Assembly: GCA_905221605.1 (NCBI GenBank)
Contig: CAJNDS010001569.1
Coordinates: 1-64,000, forward strand
Reading direction: 5' to 3'
From: Symbiodinium natans
Taxonomy: Eukaryota > Sar > Dinophyceae > Suessiales > Symbiodiniaceae
DNA length: 64,000 nt
Below the pieces are notes generated by a model. The model saw nothing but the letters and a program-made list of their open reading frames with translations. It did no database searches and was not told where the DNA came from. Of this stretch, positions 21,940 through 35,149 are shown piece by piece; within the stretch, counting starts at the first letter, position 1, and each line of letters opens with the position of its first letter. A program made the position numbers and the translations under genes.

Positions 21940-24121
21940 CTTTTAACCGAACGATAATGGTGGACACCGTCGGGAGCAAGGCAGCTTGGAGACCAGACCC
22001 AAGACATCCGCTACCCCAAACGGTGAGTTACTAGTCTTTGAGGCAGTCAACGCTGTTCCGCCTCTAAGGCACTTGCCTTGACTGAACGGGAGCACCAGGC
22101 CAAAGGCACGGCCTCGCAAGCACCCGGGGGTGAACCTCCTTACAGGTGTGGCCTTAGGACCGAACCATTGCAGTGCACACAGACCTTAGCCACGCAAGGT
22201 CATAACGGGTAATTGCGCGACCACCCGGCGTTGAAAACAGGGGGGGGGGGGAGCGCAGCTGTGTTTCCCCCCCCCTCCCCATGTCAAGATCGCTAGCATC
22301 GCAGCTGGGCTCAACTTTTATTCATCGGGGAGGTCCCCACGCATTGGTGCAGAGATGGGCAGAGTCCAAGATGAGATCAAGGCTTTCCGTGCCACGACAC
22401 TGTTAGAAACCAGTCCAGGGAGCCTTCAATGTTCATTCTTTATGTCGGAGGCTCACACTCCAAGGGCAGCCAGGTACTACTGTGACAGCAGGTAACCAAG
22501 AACGCAAACGTTGCCCTGCCCGCCCATCATGGGACGTGTGGGTCACAAGGCACCACCTTTAATGACGAGACCACCACGTTCATTCGAGATTGGGACCAGG
22601 ATTGCCCTTTCGTAGGCGAGGACCTGTCAACGAACCCCGGACGCTACTGCGTGCTCCAGAGACACTCATGCTGCCAGTGTCCCTATCCGCATCACTCAGG
22701 TTAGTATAATCAACATTGCACGGGTCACGAGACTCAAGGGGGGGCACTTGGCCGGGCAACGGGCCAAACACCAAGGTTGCGCAGGCAAGTGGAAATCCAG
22801 AAAAACCCACCTCGATTAAAGTGAGTTAAACAACTCAAACATTGGTCCTTACGCAGGCTGGCACACACACCAAGCCTCTAGCGTGGCGGGCCTCTCACTT
22901 GACGCAAGGGGGGAGCGAGCCAACTGTATCACCAGGCACAATTTCACACGCTCCAGGGAATCGACCCGTATACGGGGTTAGGGCACATAGTTGGCACAGT
23001 CTCAAGCCGATTGGCCGAGCCCCCCCCCCCCCCCCACGGGCTCTCGGGAGACAGTTCGCACCAGATTCAAGGCGGACCCTTACATGCAAACCAACGTTAT
23101 TATTACAGGCATGACGAAGACGACTATTCCGGGGCAGAGTACGACCCACAAAAATCACTCCAGGCATTGGCACACCAAGACCCATGGTACAGTGATCTCG
23201 ACCCTGTGGCATCATGCAGGGCACAGCGCATTCCAACGTCCACAGGGTCGCACACTTGAAACCCGACCTTCCATGCATCCATTGTGAATAGAGCAGGAGG
23301 GGAGGGGTGACCGAGCTGAGAAAACGCCAGGCTTTTGGTCAAGTAGACCCGTCGAACGTCACCCGCGTATCAAGATTCAGGGAGAGCCCGTCAGGCGTCA
23401 GGTCAACGGGACCCGGCGTGGCTACTTAAACAAGGCTCAGGGAGATTCAGCCATGGGCCACTCACACAAGGCACAGGGAGATTCAGCCATGCATCAGGTC
23501 AGGAGACCGGCGACCACTAACCATACACTAGAGGCTTAGAGGGGCGACCAAGCCCAATGTAATCCCGGCGTTCGGTCAAGTGGACCCGGTGAACGCCAAC
23601 CACATACCAAAGATTCAGGGAAAGCACGCCAGGCGTCCGATCCACTAGACCCTGCGGACAACCCAAAACAGGCTCAGGGAGAGCAAGCCATGCGTCAGGT
23701 CGGGAGACCCGGCGAGCTCTATCCGGACACTAGAGGCTTAGCTGTTCGGGCGCCCAGATCGTTTAGGAGACCCGGCGATCACCAACCAGACATCAACGGC
23801 TCAAAACCTCAGGCGCTCCTATCGGGCGCACTCAAATCAACAACAGCCACCGCACAAGGTAAGAGAAAACAGCAGCCACCGAACAGCAGCCACCGCACAA
23901 GTTAACAGAACCTCCCCACTTAACCGCAGTGAGTACCTTGGCAGTGCAATACCAACTGGCCAGCGGGGCCAGTGGAGGATCTCGGAACATGGGAATGGCA
24001 GGCCATGGGCCCACAGAGAGTGCGCATGATGTCAGCGGGCCCTGTCAGCGCACCGCGCTGTGTGAGTTATTACAGAGGCCTGCAAAACCCGAAGGCCTGT
24101 CGCGACAGCCATCAAGACTGG
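21940..24121. other. No gene seen; degenerate tandem repeats
   Basis: GC-rich DNA. 22235-22275 has a G11 tract followed by a C-rich stretch. 23340-23800 consists of diverged repeats around CAGGCGTCAGGTCAACGGGA, GACCCGGCGA and GGCTCAGGGAGA, spaced roughly 60-120 bp. Open frames are short and mutually overlapping. Confidence 0.5.
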
Positions 24122-24305
24122 GTAGGTTCAGACCCACGGACGGCGTTCGCGCGCGACACGAGCACAGCAGCTGCCGTGCGGGAGGCAGGCGCGGGCTCCA
24201 GCACATGTTGTGGTAGGTTTAGACACACGGACTGCGTTCGCGCGCGACACGAGCACAGCAGCTGCCGTGTGGGGAGGCAGGCGCGGGCTCCAGCACAGGT
24301 CGTGC
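24122..24305. repeat. 92-bp tandem duplication
   Basis: The block starting TAGGTTCAGACCCACGGACG at 24122 restarts at 24214 with a handful of substitutions. It includes the conserved core GCGCGCGACACGAGCACAGC. Confidence 0.85.
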
Positions 24306-26954
24306 AAACATTTCACCTGGTTTTTATTGGGACAGCCATGTGGCTCCATCCATGTGTAAGGAGCCATCCCGTATGTTACAAACAATGCAGGATTTGAGAC
24401 GACTTCCTTGAAAAGACCATTGACCCATCGTTCGTCGCGGACGGAACCAAAGGACTATGGGGGGCAACAGCCTAAGCATTCGACAGTGCTGGTCGAGTGA
24501 AGGTCTGCTCGGGCTCCACACGGAGCGTGAGTTCGAGCAAACGGCTCTTCTAGGCCCTCAGGCCAGGCTTACACCTCCTGAGCCATGCTGCATAGCGGTG
24601 GCCACACTTGCACGCGTGTTCTTGTCACCACGTCCAGCCATGGTGGCGCTAACAGGCGAGGGGACTGCTTACTTAACTTAAAGCAATGATCTCAAAGAAG
24701 GGGGGACCAACCGCCCAAGGTGCGGAGAAACCGGAGGCCTCAGGTCAGTCGCCGAGTCCGCGCACCCACCTAAGTCATGAAAAATGGGCACCAGAGGTAC
24801 AGGCGCCCAATAGAGCTGGGGGCACAGCACTCCCGCACATGTACGGAATTGCTTGCAGGAGGAGTAACGGAACAGCACAGGAAGACTCCACACACAGAAC
24901 AGGACAACCGGGCGAAGCGCAACCGGCCGAAGCACCGAAATGAATTCATTTAGGGCTGATTGCAACGCATGTGAATCACCAGTGTTGGTCCAAAGACACT
25001 GGAGCAGCCCCTGACTTAAGATTACGTCCAGTGACACACGCAGGCGACCCACCTGTCCAGGACGGTTCTCCATGATGCTGATTGATGATGCCATTTGCAA
25101 CGGTGCCCGAGGAACTTTTAGCTGTTTAATTGGCCACCCGGGCAAGATCATTTGCGGCCGCGGAGGCGACCGTCAGGCAAGAACACGTCATGGTTATAGC
25201 TCACGTTTCTTGGCGGAGGGCACATCGTCCCTGCACTGGGGAGTTTGGAAGCAGGCAGGGGCGAGCATTGAGTGCACTAAGGGAATGGTACCGTGGCGCG
25301 CAAGAGCATCGGTCTGCCAGCTTGGTTCTACGGGAACAAGTTGACCGCCTACGCGAGACGCGGTGCACCCAATTTGGAATGCTTGGGTGTTCCAAATATA
25401 TTGCTTCGTCACAAGTGGGTCTTCAGGTGGAGGTCGATGGCGTCGTCCAGGATGCTAAGGTCGCCTCGGACAGAGCATACAGGGCATGCACTACCACTTT
25501 AGACGACATGGCACTGTTTGATACCACATGGCGCTACAAGGCATGATTTCACGAGGAGGCTACTTAATGGTCACAAGCAGTCAGAACTTGAAGAAAGTCA
25601 TGCGCTCATGATCATCGCTTTGAGCCTGCATCCTTGCATGAGCACCAATAGTCCAATGGACATATCTGGCACCATGGCCATGTTGTATGACAGCCCCTTG
25701 GCTCATACAAAGGCACCATGTGCCACTTCATGAGACCCTCATAGCCCATTGGCTGAGCAGACATTGCTCGTCTCATGCTATCTGGAACATGCAAAACATG
25801 TGTGAGCACAGGCTCATTTTTCTTTGCGAACTGCATCCTCATCACCAGTCCGGCTCTGCCTTGTTTCAAGGCAACATCACGACGTCCATCGGATATGCGT
25901 TGCAGATATCGCAAAACACATTTGCATTGTGGCCGGCTCACGAGCAAGGCCCCGTAACGTGATCACGCGTCAAAGCGGAAAGACAACTGCGGGCATTGAA
26001 ATTATGAGCACGGAGAAACATTTGGAGCCGCTCGCTAGCGGTGGGACCCACTAACCTGGTTAGGAGGGCCCAGTAGGAGGCCATTTTCCGTGGCCCCAAG
26101 AGGCTTGCCTGGGGCACCGGAAGGCAACAATTGGCATCGAGGATGATGAGGGGGAATGTCTCCCCTGCCAAGCAGCTGCGCACCTGTTGCAGGGAGACCT
26201 CATCTTGGAAGTTGAAGCCTGGTGGGACCCTAAGGCCCCACTGTTTCTCTCCAAGGTCCCTGCACTTGATGCCTGCAAGGGTGGCCCGGAGCACAATACG
26301 ACAGCATTGGAGAGCTAGTCGTCTCGCCGAAGTCCAGTCTTCCGTGTGCGCGGTCATCCAAGGCATTGGGTCTGTCCTTTGTTCCCTGCTTCGACATTTG
26401 GGCAATCGACCTTGACCATGCCGTTGGTCGCCACGCCCCCTTCGGGCCGCCGAGGGTATGGCATCCCCGGCATCGAGCTGGATGCTTGGCTTGGCACATC
26501 CCTGGAGAAGACTATGAGACTTTCGCACCTTCGCACCAATGTACGGCTTCGGCCTGCTGGCAATTCTTTGCGATGGCAATTCCAGAATGCTCGGGACATG
26601 GCACGTATGTACAGCTTTGGCCCACGGACAATGCTTTGCGAGGGCACTCTCGTCACGTTCGGGATGTGACTGGCACGTCTCCGCTCACCTTTTGTAAAAT
26701 TGGGCTGTTAGGAGCGAGCTTTGACTTTGCCAGTGTTAAATTGGTGGTATGAACAGATTCTCAGCTTTTGGCATGCAACATCTGCTTTGCATTGTGCTTC
26801 GAACTCTGAGCTGCATTTCCGGCAAAGTCAAAAAGAGAGAGCTCGCGGTATAGTGCTTTGGCTGTAGCTTTGAGCTTCGTATAGGCTAGTCAACAGCTTT
26901 GGTAGTGTGGCTTGAACTAAACTGTGAACGGGTCATGTGTTTACTCATGTTTGT
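24306..26954. other. No supported gene
   Basis: Several open frames of 100-210 codons occur on both strands, the longest on the minus strand at 25938-26579. None shows a motif I recognise and no splice context stands out. The minus-strand 25938-26579 frame could be retroelement debris, but I cannot support it. Confidence 0.45.
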
Positions 26955-28228
26955 TTACTGTTTGTGAAAGAACACCGTACTTTGTTGCTTTCGGCTCAAG
27001 CCACACACCAAATCGTTGCAGCTTGCAGTGCATCGCTTGCTAGCTTTGTTTTTGACCCACCCGCCACTCCCATTTTGAAGGCACAGCTCTTCAACTTTGG
27101 GATATCGATGCTCTTTTCTTTCCTCTTGTCTCGGAACCACCGCTTCGGTTGGCTCTCCTGTTTCCATGGGCTGATTTTCTCCTCCAAACTCTTTTTCTCT
27201 CTCTTTCAGTCCTTCAAAGCTTCCATAGGCATTGGGCTCTTTGATCTCCTTTTCCAGCAAGGTGATCATCACTTCAAATCTCTCGTTTGGGGCTCTTCCA
27301 AGAGACACCTCTCTCTATCCTTCCACTCCTCCGAGCACTCAAAGAACTCCAGAGAATTCCAGTCCACTTCGTTCAGTGAAGAAACTACTCCTCCTTTCCT
27401 CTCCAGCTTTCCCAAGAGGGTTGTTCGATACGGGAAATAGTCGCCTTCGCTTCTTTCTCCTTCATACATGTGGTTCGGGAAATGACCGGTGGGGTCGAAT
27501 GTTTTTGTCACATTTCAGTCAAACCGCGCCGGAGTTCCATCTTCCAGCACGAACCAGGAATCGCCAATCTCATTGTGCTGGAGCTCTCTCTTAAGATTCT
27601 CTTCCAGCCTTACAGGTTGCACCTTCATCTCTTCAGTCACAACACGACTGATACTCATTATCGCCATTGAAGAATTTCTCTTGAAGTGCAATGGAACTCG
27701 AATAGTTCCTTTCTTCAGCCACAACTTTCCATCTTCGCTTACAGTTCCCCAACCAAGCTTCCACATCTTCCCAATCGAGAACAGTGGTTGGGTGACGTTG
27801 CCACAAACTGCAGTGTCTGTGATAACCAACTTCTTTCCTGACTCTTTCCAGAAAACGAACTTCACTTGCTGCCTCACAGGCAGTGTTGGAATAACTCTTC
27901 CCTGTGCATCTTTCAGTCGGTACTCGAAAGTCGAGGGTTCTCCGACCTCTTCTGCCCAATCCATAGGCAACACGTGACAATCCGCACCGCTGTCAAGCAC
28001 AACTTCGCACGACTCAACTTCTTTGCAAACGCTCTTCACAGCCTTCTCATCTTGTAGCGTTCTCACTTCGCCAACCTCTTCTCCTATATGCTTCGAATCG
28101 TACCACTCCATCAACTCATCGTGAGGGTCTATCTCATCTTCATCACTCTCTTCATCTCCCAGGGTGAGATCGAACTCTTCGAGTCTCCTCACTTCCAACT
28201 CATTCATTTGCCAGCTCACTTCATTCAA
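26955..28228 (-). pseudogene. Copia-type retroelement fragment with aspartic protease, broken
   Basis: The minus-strand frame 28228-27515 holds a retropepsin: VVLDSGADCHVLP (about 27980, catalytic DSGA), LKDAQGRVIPTLP and VCGNVTQPLFSIGKMWKLGW follow in the usual order. After an in-frame stop at 27515 the same frame goes on to 27269, and a further segment continues to about 26955 in another frame. The upstream part is acidic, as in the region before the protease in Copia-type polyproteins. The protease would cut the Gag-Pol precursor. The stop and frame change, and the lack of integrase or RT downstream, show a dead fragment. No LTR was seen. Confidence 0.75.
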
Positions 28229-28389
28229 GTCAAGCTCCTCATCCTGGTCTTCCAGGCAGAGCCGGGCCCCCCAACAGAGTGGTCAACGGGACTGCACGTT
28301 CCGCGACAACATAATGTGCCTGGCACAAACCTTCCTCTCCCAGGGACACCCAAATAGAGCCGCTGTCGAAGATGCGGGCAAAGGCTGCA

Positions 28390-28627
28390 GGACACGCAGC
28401 AGCGCTCCGAACTTCGTTGTTTTCATATTGCAAAGCTCAAGGTCGGCCTCCAAATCGGACAATCGATCCAGATGCCCACTTGAAGACTGCTCCAGAACAA
28501 GCACCCGAGACTGTAGGCGCTCTGCAGCGAAATGGGCCCCAGAGAGATCGCCCTGTAGAATGGCCACTTGATGCCGAAGACGGGAGACTTCCTCCCTCAA
28601 GTTGGCCGCGTCGTCGGTGCTGCCCAT
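28390..28627 (-). CDS. Coiled-coil frame of unknown origin
   Basis: About 79 codons from a real ATG at 28627, with regular heptads (LREEVSRLRHQVAILQGDL, then LDRLSDLEADLEL) indicating a parallel coiled coil. The frame continues to 28283 but loses this character. It lies just upstream of the Copia protease fragment on the same strand, so it could be a Gag N-terminus. It could equally be the first exon of an unrelated gene. Confidence 0.35.
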
Positions 28628-29062
28628 CTACCCGTCTCGGGGACGAGAATAAATTACGATGCAACCTAGACGCTAACAAGGTTGTCGCTCAAACATTCTG
28701 CTGAACAAGCTACACATCAAGTGTTGGAAGCGTGCTAACAAGATGTGACATGACGTCAATGCACTGAGAGCCGTGAAGGCCATACGAAATGCCAAGCCCG
28801 TGCAGAAAGGGACAAAGGAAGCAGAGCTGTAGAGGTTACGCTGCCTGCTTTGCGCCAACGCAACGCTGCCCAGACAAAACGGGTCAGCATGCGAGATTGC
28901 CCCATGCAACAGGCGGTAAGCCACAAGTGTCAAGGCCCCCTTTTTGGCCAACGTTCGCGACAGGAGATGTCACGATGTGCAGGGGACTTCTGGAGCGTTT
29001 GTTCTCGCTCAAGTCTTGCCCAACTAAACCTTGTATGAGATGGTTGAGAAACTCGGGCCGAG

Positions 29063-29390
29063 GTCAAGTTCAAGGTCACTGCTGACCTGGCAAGGAACGG
29101 CGAAATCACGTTCTTGGGGCGCAAGATCCTGCAGGGCTCCTTGAAGTTTGGAATGGATCCGGGATATCTTCATGAAGTTGTCCCGACCTCTAAGCTAGGA
29201 GGCGTCTGCGCGTTTCCGCAGGGCGCTGCGGAAAATGTCTTGGCTGGCAACGACACGCGGAGATCTTGTGTATTTCATCGTGCTAGCACGCGGCCAGGCA
29301 GACCCCAGGAAGTATCACGAGAGAGCTGTTCGGGGCACTCTGAGGCACTTCAAAACGGTCTCAAGTTTCTTCCAAATCTTTCCACGTCGA
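29063..29390 (+). pseudogene. Copia-type RT C-terminal fragment, frameshifted
   Basis: Plus-strand frame from about 29063: GEITFLGRKI followed by FGMDPGYLHEVV corresponds to the FLG block after the Copia RT catalytic core. After a frame change, RGDLVYFIVLARGQADP and ERAVRGTLRHFK (about 29258-29350) match the RPD...LAR...RYLK-type connection before RNase H. The catalytic YVDD part is missing. Strand and state differ from the protease fragment, so this is a separate insertion or an inverted remnant. Confidence 0.55.
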
Positions 29391-29759
29391 GAGATCAAGA
29401 CCTGCGAATCAGGTGCATATGACAACATCGAAGAAAAACCCCCGATGCCCATCGACAGGCCATGTCTTTTTGGCGTCAGTAGCTGCCAAGACAAAGTCCT
29501 GCAGAGGAAAGTATCCGCAGAGGGAAACCAGTGGGCCAAACACAAAGGTGAGTGAGTTGTCAAGAAAAGCTGACAGACCTAGCCAGACACCAGGGTCAAG
29601 GCAGCAGGACGACACCGCTTGGCAGTGTTTAACCTCATCAAACAGCATGCAGGCTAGAGCTTGTTTTTTTTAAATGTACCACCACAAAGAGGGCCTTCCC
29701 CTTTCAAAGGTCTATTCAAGATAGGATTCCCTGGCTGGAGGGGCTGTAAGAAGGACGAG

Positions 29760-30200
29760 CACTGAAACTTCATGGCCTTTGTTGATGGTATGCAGCAAAC
29801 GCGCCTGGTGCCACCAAGAGATGCCGCCCATCCAGACGGCCGGACCCCCCAACGGGGCTGTGGTCCAGCTGGTGGGTGTCAAACCTGCAACGGAGGGCCC
29901 AAAAGCGCAGAGGCTGAAGGCGGGTGAAATGCAGCAGAGGGCCAAAGGCGCAGTGGTTGACGGGCGGATGAAATGTCATCCTTCACTGACATAACACTTC
30001 AACACTGACAAGAGTGCATATCGAGCCTCCCAACTGGGATGTGGCCCAGCTGGTGGGAATGTCAAACCTGCAACCGAGGGCCAAAGGCGCGAGGCTGAAA
30101 GCGGGCAAGGTGCAATAGAGGGCCAAAGGCGTAGAAAGGCGGGTGAAATGTCATTCTGCACTGCACAGGCATGACACCCTCAATATTGACAAAAGTGCAC
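29760..30200. repeat. About 180-bp tandem duplication
   Basis: GCCCAGCTGGTGGG, TGTCAAACCTGCAAC and GAGGGCCAAAGGCGC recur about 180 bp apart (about 29865 and 30045), with a shared GGCGGGTGAAATG segment. No coding frame is kept. Confidence 0.65.
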
Positions 30201-31240
30201 ATCGGGCCTAAACTCGAAGATGCTAGAGCGATGCGAGATGCCCAAAGTGTTGCGGACAACTCATGCCAGAGGTTGACAGAACGGCAACTGCTGCAGCCAG
30301 ACATTTTCCACTGCCCAGCGCTAAAGTCGGCGGAGTGGCCAAGAGTCGGAAACAAATGCCAAGGTGCTGTCAGGCCACAAGATGTAGCGCCTGGCAGATC
30401 GGATGGCTAAAGCCTCTGTCAAAAACCTGCTTTACGGTTGGCAGTAAGTCTTTGTTGCGTTTGGGCGCACGTACCTGGTCGAAGCTCCAGTAGTCGGGTG
30501 TCCTTTGCGAGCCTACGTAGTTCTTCAGGCTCTTGCACCTGGCAGACCCTGTCTTTGACCTAGAGGGCCTATCGAGCCTTCTTTGCTTTAGGCTCTTCCG
30601 TCAGCTCGGCAAGGTTTTTGACAAACTGAGCACGCTCTTCAGAATGCTAGCTGTCGCTCAAAGCATCCGAAAATCCGGAAGCCATGGACCTCTTCGTGCA
30701 CGGAGTCCTGCAGCTCAGAACCAGCATTACGCAGTTTTCAGTACTATACAACCAGCGTCGCCCAAAGGGTGACGTCCAAAAACGTCCTTCTTTTTTGCAA
30801 TAACCTGTACTGCCTGTGTTACTCCGAACGCCGGAGCCAAGGCACATCTGTTATGCAAACGCGTGGCCGCTTACCTTCAATGTAGCACTTTGCACCATGC
30901 GGAAGAATGTCCAGCGGAGTGCGCGTAGATGCTTGTCGCAGACTTACCGGCACGCTGCTGTGCGCACCATCTGCAGATTAAGCACTGGCAGAGAGCGCGC
31001 GGACCACACAGCGCTTGCTTGTGTCAACGGCAATTCCATGGATGCCTCGTGGAGGAATTGCTTGCGCACCAACCTTAGCACGCACAGTTCACAGGATTCT
31101 TGCGGAGAGGAGAGTAAGCCGTTCAGTGCTGGGCGATTATTTGCTTTAGAAGGTCACATGTCCAATTGCGCATTGCGCTCTTGAAAGCACTTGACCGGCC
31201 AAAGAGAAAAAGAAGACACAGCCGACACATCAGTTGTGTT
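30201..31240. other. No supported gene
   Basis: Ordinary-composition DNA with overlapping short frames on both strands. I see no motif or repeat. Confidence 0.45.
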
Positions 31241-31950
31241 ATAGCGTGCCATGTGATGGGCACTTTCTTGGCGTGCCAAGAAAAAGTGCGCTCCGGTTTG
31301 AGTTTGGTGGAACGCGGATTTGGAATACATGACAGTTGCTTGGGATATCTATAATTGTGGTATTGATTGAAAGAGCCTTACGTGCAATATGTTCTGGTTG
31401 GTGCACTATTAGCTTCACTTTATGCTTGCATGACGTTGCGTTATAGCTGCAACAAAACCAGAAATTTTCTCGGTGTTTGAAGTGAAGAATATTTGGGCCA
31501 GAACATTTTCTTGGCACGTGTGTTTATGTGGCAAACCTTCCCAGGAAATCTGGGTGGGGCAAACTACCCGATTCTGGGCTTTTTGGGTGGGTTTGCACCA
31601 CCCAGATTTATGGCTTTGTGAAGAGCATATCTTTAGAAGGAAAAGGAATCATTTGAGTAAGTCAAAGTAATTCATGTGGAATTTTCTGTGCTCTCAACTC
31701 AGCAGTCAACACAGGAAATTTCTTTCCCACCCACGCCGCCCGGGGGTAGACGCAGGGGCCGACACATCAGTGTCATAAGGCTGATGGCGCTGCACTGCTA
31801 CACGTGCCATGTTATGGGCCACCGTTGGTGGTATCGACGTACTTTCCCCATTTTCTCGGCCTGCCGAAGAAAAAGTGCGCTCCGGTTTGAGTTTGAGTGG
31901 AATTGAAAGAGCCTTACGTACAATATGTTCTGGTTGGTGCAGCTATCATG
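31241..31950. repeat. Diverged direct repeat of about 170 bp, copies 560-600 bp apart
   Basis: GTGCCATGTGATGGGC, AAGAAAAAGTGCGCTCCGGT, GAAAGAGCCTTACGTGCAAT and ATGTTCTGGTTGGTGCA at 31245-31410 return in the same order at about 31806-31945, with small changes and one internal gap. Confidence 0.75.
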
Positions 31951-32404
31951 CCTTTCAAGGCTTGGTTGACTTCACGTCAGGGCATCTCACTGAATACGAC
32001 GCACTTTTTGCCAGGTCTCCGTCCACCCACTACGTGGAGCATTTCAGAGATGGATGCATTGTCTCAGCGCAGACTATGAGAGAAGTCAGAAGGGTTTGCA
32101 ACTCCAATATTTAGAGTGCATTACTTGTGAACCCAAGCGGAGGCTTTGTCCAGAATCTCCGAAATCATCTAATACCTCAAGTCGCACTCACAGTTCTTAG
32201 CAACCTGCGCAGCTCGCTTTCCATTTGCGATTTGCCATGCGTTCTTTATAGAAACTACGATCGAGAGTTCCTTCGTCAAGTCTCTGCCCTGACCATTATT
32301 GGATCTATTGAAGTTGAGCGGCAAAGAGAACTCGTTTACCTTCTCATTCACATTCCGGAAAGCAATGTTTCGACTAGCCCACTGAACCACATATCTTTGT
32401 GGTT

Positions 32405-32680
32405 AGCGTTCGGGAAGAGCTAAAGGACACTTAACGGTTGCTGGAACTGTCGGCCTTTTTGACAAAGAACTCGATGCTTTGGTCAAAGCTTTTGGGCTTG
32501 CTTACTCTAAGAAGCAGCAGCGCCCAATTGTGCCCATTACTGACAACACTAGTCGGTGCACCTTTTGTCTTAGAGCCAGAGGCTTAAGTTTGCAGCAACT
32601 TCAAGCTCTTGTGCAGGAAGTCGAGACTCTTCACGATCAAGCAAGCGTTGAGAAGAACGTCCGGGAAGTCGCCTGTTGAG
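32405..32680 (+). CDS. Unrecognised coding-like frame
   Basis: About 91 codons ending in TGA, with varied composition and an amphipathic C-terminal half (LSLQQLQALVQEVETLHDQA), plus a CxxC pair (CTFC). No upstream ATG is convincing, so it may be an exon or a retroelement Gag fragment; it lies between the Copia pieces. No family recognised. Confidence 0.35.
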
Positions 32681-33843
32681 CTGCAAATCTGGTTCAGCTT
32701 CACCCCTGTGCAAGATCTGTTTCGTCATGTCATAGAAAGACGGATTTAGTGAAACTGGGCTTCAGAGACCGAATTGACCGAATTGGCTTCAGGGCCAAAA
32801 AATTGGCTTCAGAAAACCCAAAATTGGCTTCAGATGCCAAATTGGCCTCAGAAGGCCTAAGTTGACTTCAAAAGGCCCAAATTGGCTCGACCAGCAAAGA
32901 GCCGTAAAAAGGCACCGGGCTTGGAAAGGACTTGAGAAGCTTCACACAGCTCCATAGTGCTGAAATGTTCAGTGTTCTTAAACTTGGCCGTGTACAGGCA
33001 CAAAGCCCAAAAGTCTTTGTTCGATGTACTTAAACCTCCTCGGCAAGGGTGGAACTTTGGCTTGCAGCAAAGCCAAGACCCCACACTCCACATGGCTCCA
33101 CTTTGCAGGCCATGAACATTGCGACGAAGCAGTGAAGGATCCGCCTTGTGCAAGGCTGCAAGGCCTCCCAGCTGAGGATTTAGAATAATTCTTCTACTCT
33201 GCTCTTTCTAAGTTTTCTTACTCTTGTCGTCTCCCGTCTGTGAAGGACAACTGCAGGTCTTGTTGGTTTTCTGTGGATAGGAGTCGCTTCAATCTGCTGA
33301 CCAACGTGGAGGCCTCGCGAGGCCATCGTCTAGTCCATTTGATGACCCCTCCGACGCAGCGAAGGGGGTGAAGCTAAGTGTGGCTTTCAGCCCTGCGGAG
33401 TCTGTGCGCTTCAGTTTTCTTTGTGTGACAATGGCTCACGGAACTGAGCCAAAGTGCGTATTCCGAAGTCCTTGTCGACGCTTGTTTCGGCTTACCTGCT
33501 TGAGAACATGGCGAAGGTCTCCCGCCCTGTGCCAAAATGTTGTTGGCTTTTGTATGTGCTGCGTGATGGAGGCCCTCCACCCCTGTAGAGTCTTAGCAAA
33601 ACGGACCTAACTATTGGTAAATTGCAATTTGCGAGGACTCCGCCGATTCCGCCGAGGCTTGTCACGCCGACTCCGCCAGAGCTAAAGTAGATGATCCCCT
33701 AATCTTGATTAGCGACACCGTGTAAGTGGGCAGGGGTAGAGTCGGGTAGAGCTGCGGGAAGATCAAGTGACAGTTTTTTAGCTAAACTGTGTCAGATAGT
33801 AGAAGCAGAAGGCAGTGCGCGTGAGGCTTGCAGCTGTGACTCT
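32681..33843. other. No supported gene
   Basis: 32755-32890 contains about five short repeats of ATTGGCTTCAG with GGCCAAAA or AAGGCCCAAA. 33620-33680 has CCGCCGATTCCGCC and GACTCCGCC blocks that also occur at 7800-7890. Nothing else was seen. Confidence 0.5.
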
Positions 33844-34403
33844 GTGACCTCCAAATCTGGGTCGAAAAAGCCAGGCAATTCTGGATTCGCGTGCGTGGGC
33901 CTCCCCTGTAGTGATTCGGATTGGGCGGGTGACCGCAAGTCTCGCAAGTCAGTTTCTTCTTCCTCAGCCATCCTTTGCAACAAGCACTATATCCATGGAT
34001 CTTCCAAGACACAGAAAGCTGTAGCAGTTTCCTCGGCAGAGGCTGAGTTTCACTCAGCTGTCAGCAACAGCATAGCCTGCACCTTGAGGGCCCTGTATGC
34101 CTTTTTGTCCCCTAACCGCACTGGTCCTCCACATATACTTGTGAACAAGCCCGCCGCGAGGGCAATGCTCCAGCGCAGCGGAGTAGGAAGGGTTCGACGC
34201 CTTGATGCTAAGCTACTCTGGATACAGACCAAGGTAGCCGCCAACTCCTGAAGGATCCATGCCGTGGAAACGAGCCTCATTAGCACAGCGCATGCGTTTC
34301 TTGCTTGGAAGGCTGAACATCCGTGATTCGTCACAAGGTTTCGGAATTGTTGGGCAAAAACAGCTTGATGTTTTGGAAAACGCAAAGGCTGTGCTGTGCG
34401 TGT
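33844..34403 (+). pseudogene. Copia-type RNase H fragment
   Basis: The plus-strand frame shows the Ty1/Copia RNase H series: CSDSDWAGDRKSRKS (first Asp), KTQKAVAVSSAEAEFHSAV (catalytic Glu) and RLDAKLLWIQ (later Asp and the LW.Q block). A short downstream segment (RMRFLLGRLN, about 34290) fits the polyprotein tail after a frame stop. The RT and integrase are absent, so it is an orphan domain. It is the best preserved Copia piece here and could have come from the same insertion as 29063-29390, 4.5 kb upstream on the same strand. Confidence 0.75.
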
Positions 34404-35149
34404 AGCTTGCAAGCAACTTCGAGGGTGTGCCAAGCGAGACAAGACTGGCGATGCCGCCAGAATCCTGAGTGTTGTGTTCTGTGCCATGCAGGCACGCGAT
34501 GCCTTTGGCGCTGATGCCAACGGATCAGACGAGCCCAATATCTCAGACGCTTTGAGCCATGGTGACGATGGCAAGTCCAAGCTGTTGCATGTGCTTCACC
34601 TTGTCTTGCAAGTTTGGTATGTGATTGTGCATCTCATTGCGAACTGTCAGCGCGCTGTCCTGCCAGTCAAGCGCCCGTTCGCCACGATGCTACACAACGT
34701 GGCGTGCGGCGTTATGCTAGCCCTGTACGCGATCGTCTCCGGATCTCGGCGTTCCTGGCTGTTGCCTGCCCCTTCTTGCAGTGCTCATGATGTGATTCTG
34801 TTGCCACCGCCGCGGCAATGTTGCCAATGCACCTGTAACTGCGTCGGTTGTTGTGGTTAGTACTGGTCCCGAACCTTCCGGCCCTAGTTCCTCTACCCCC
34901 AATGCGCCGCTTGTACAGTACATGCTCAGACCAATGGTTGCGAGTCCACAGCCGGGAACATCCGCAGATGCTGCGTCGAGCAGCGCCCAAGTTTCTAAGC
35001 CAGCACCGAAGCGTCAACCGACGCCTGTGCCGCTCGAAGAAGACAATATCAACCAGATCCGTGATCGTCTGCATGCTTGGATGCGTGAACATATGGGAAC
35101 GGCCCAAAACGTTAGGCTTGTAACAGGCCCCCGGGCGGGCACGGTGCGA
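34404..35149. other. No supported gene
   Basis: GC-moderate DNA with overlapping frames on both strands and no recognised motif. Confidence 0.4.

Noticed and set aside
25938-26579. A minus-strand gene of 213 codons
   Set aside because: No recognisable motif, plus-strand frames of similar quality overlap it, and no splice or start context supports it.
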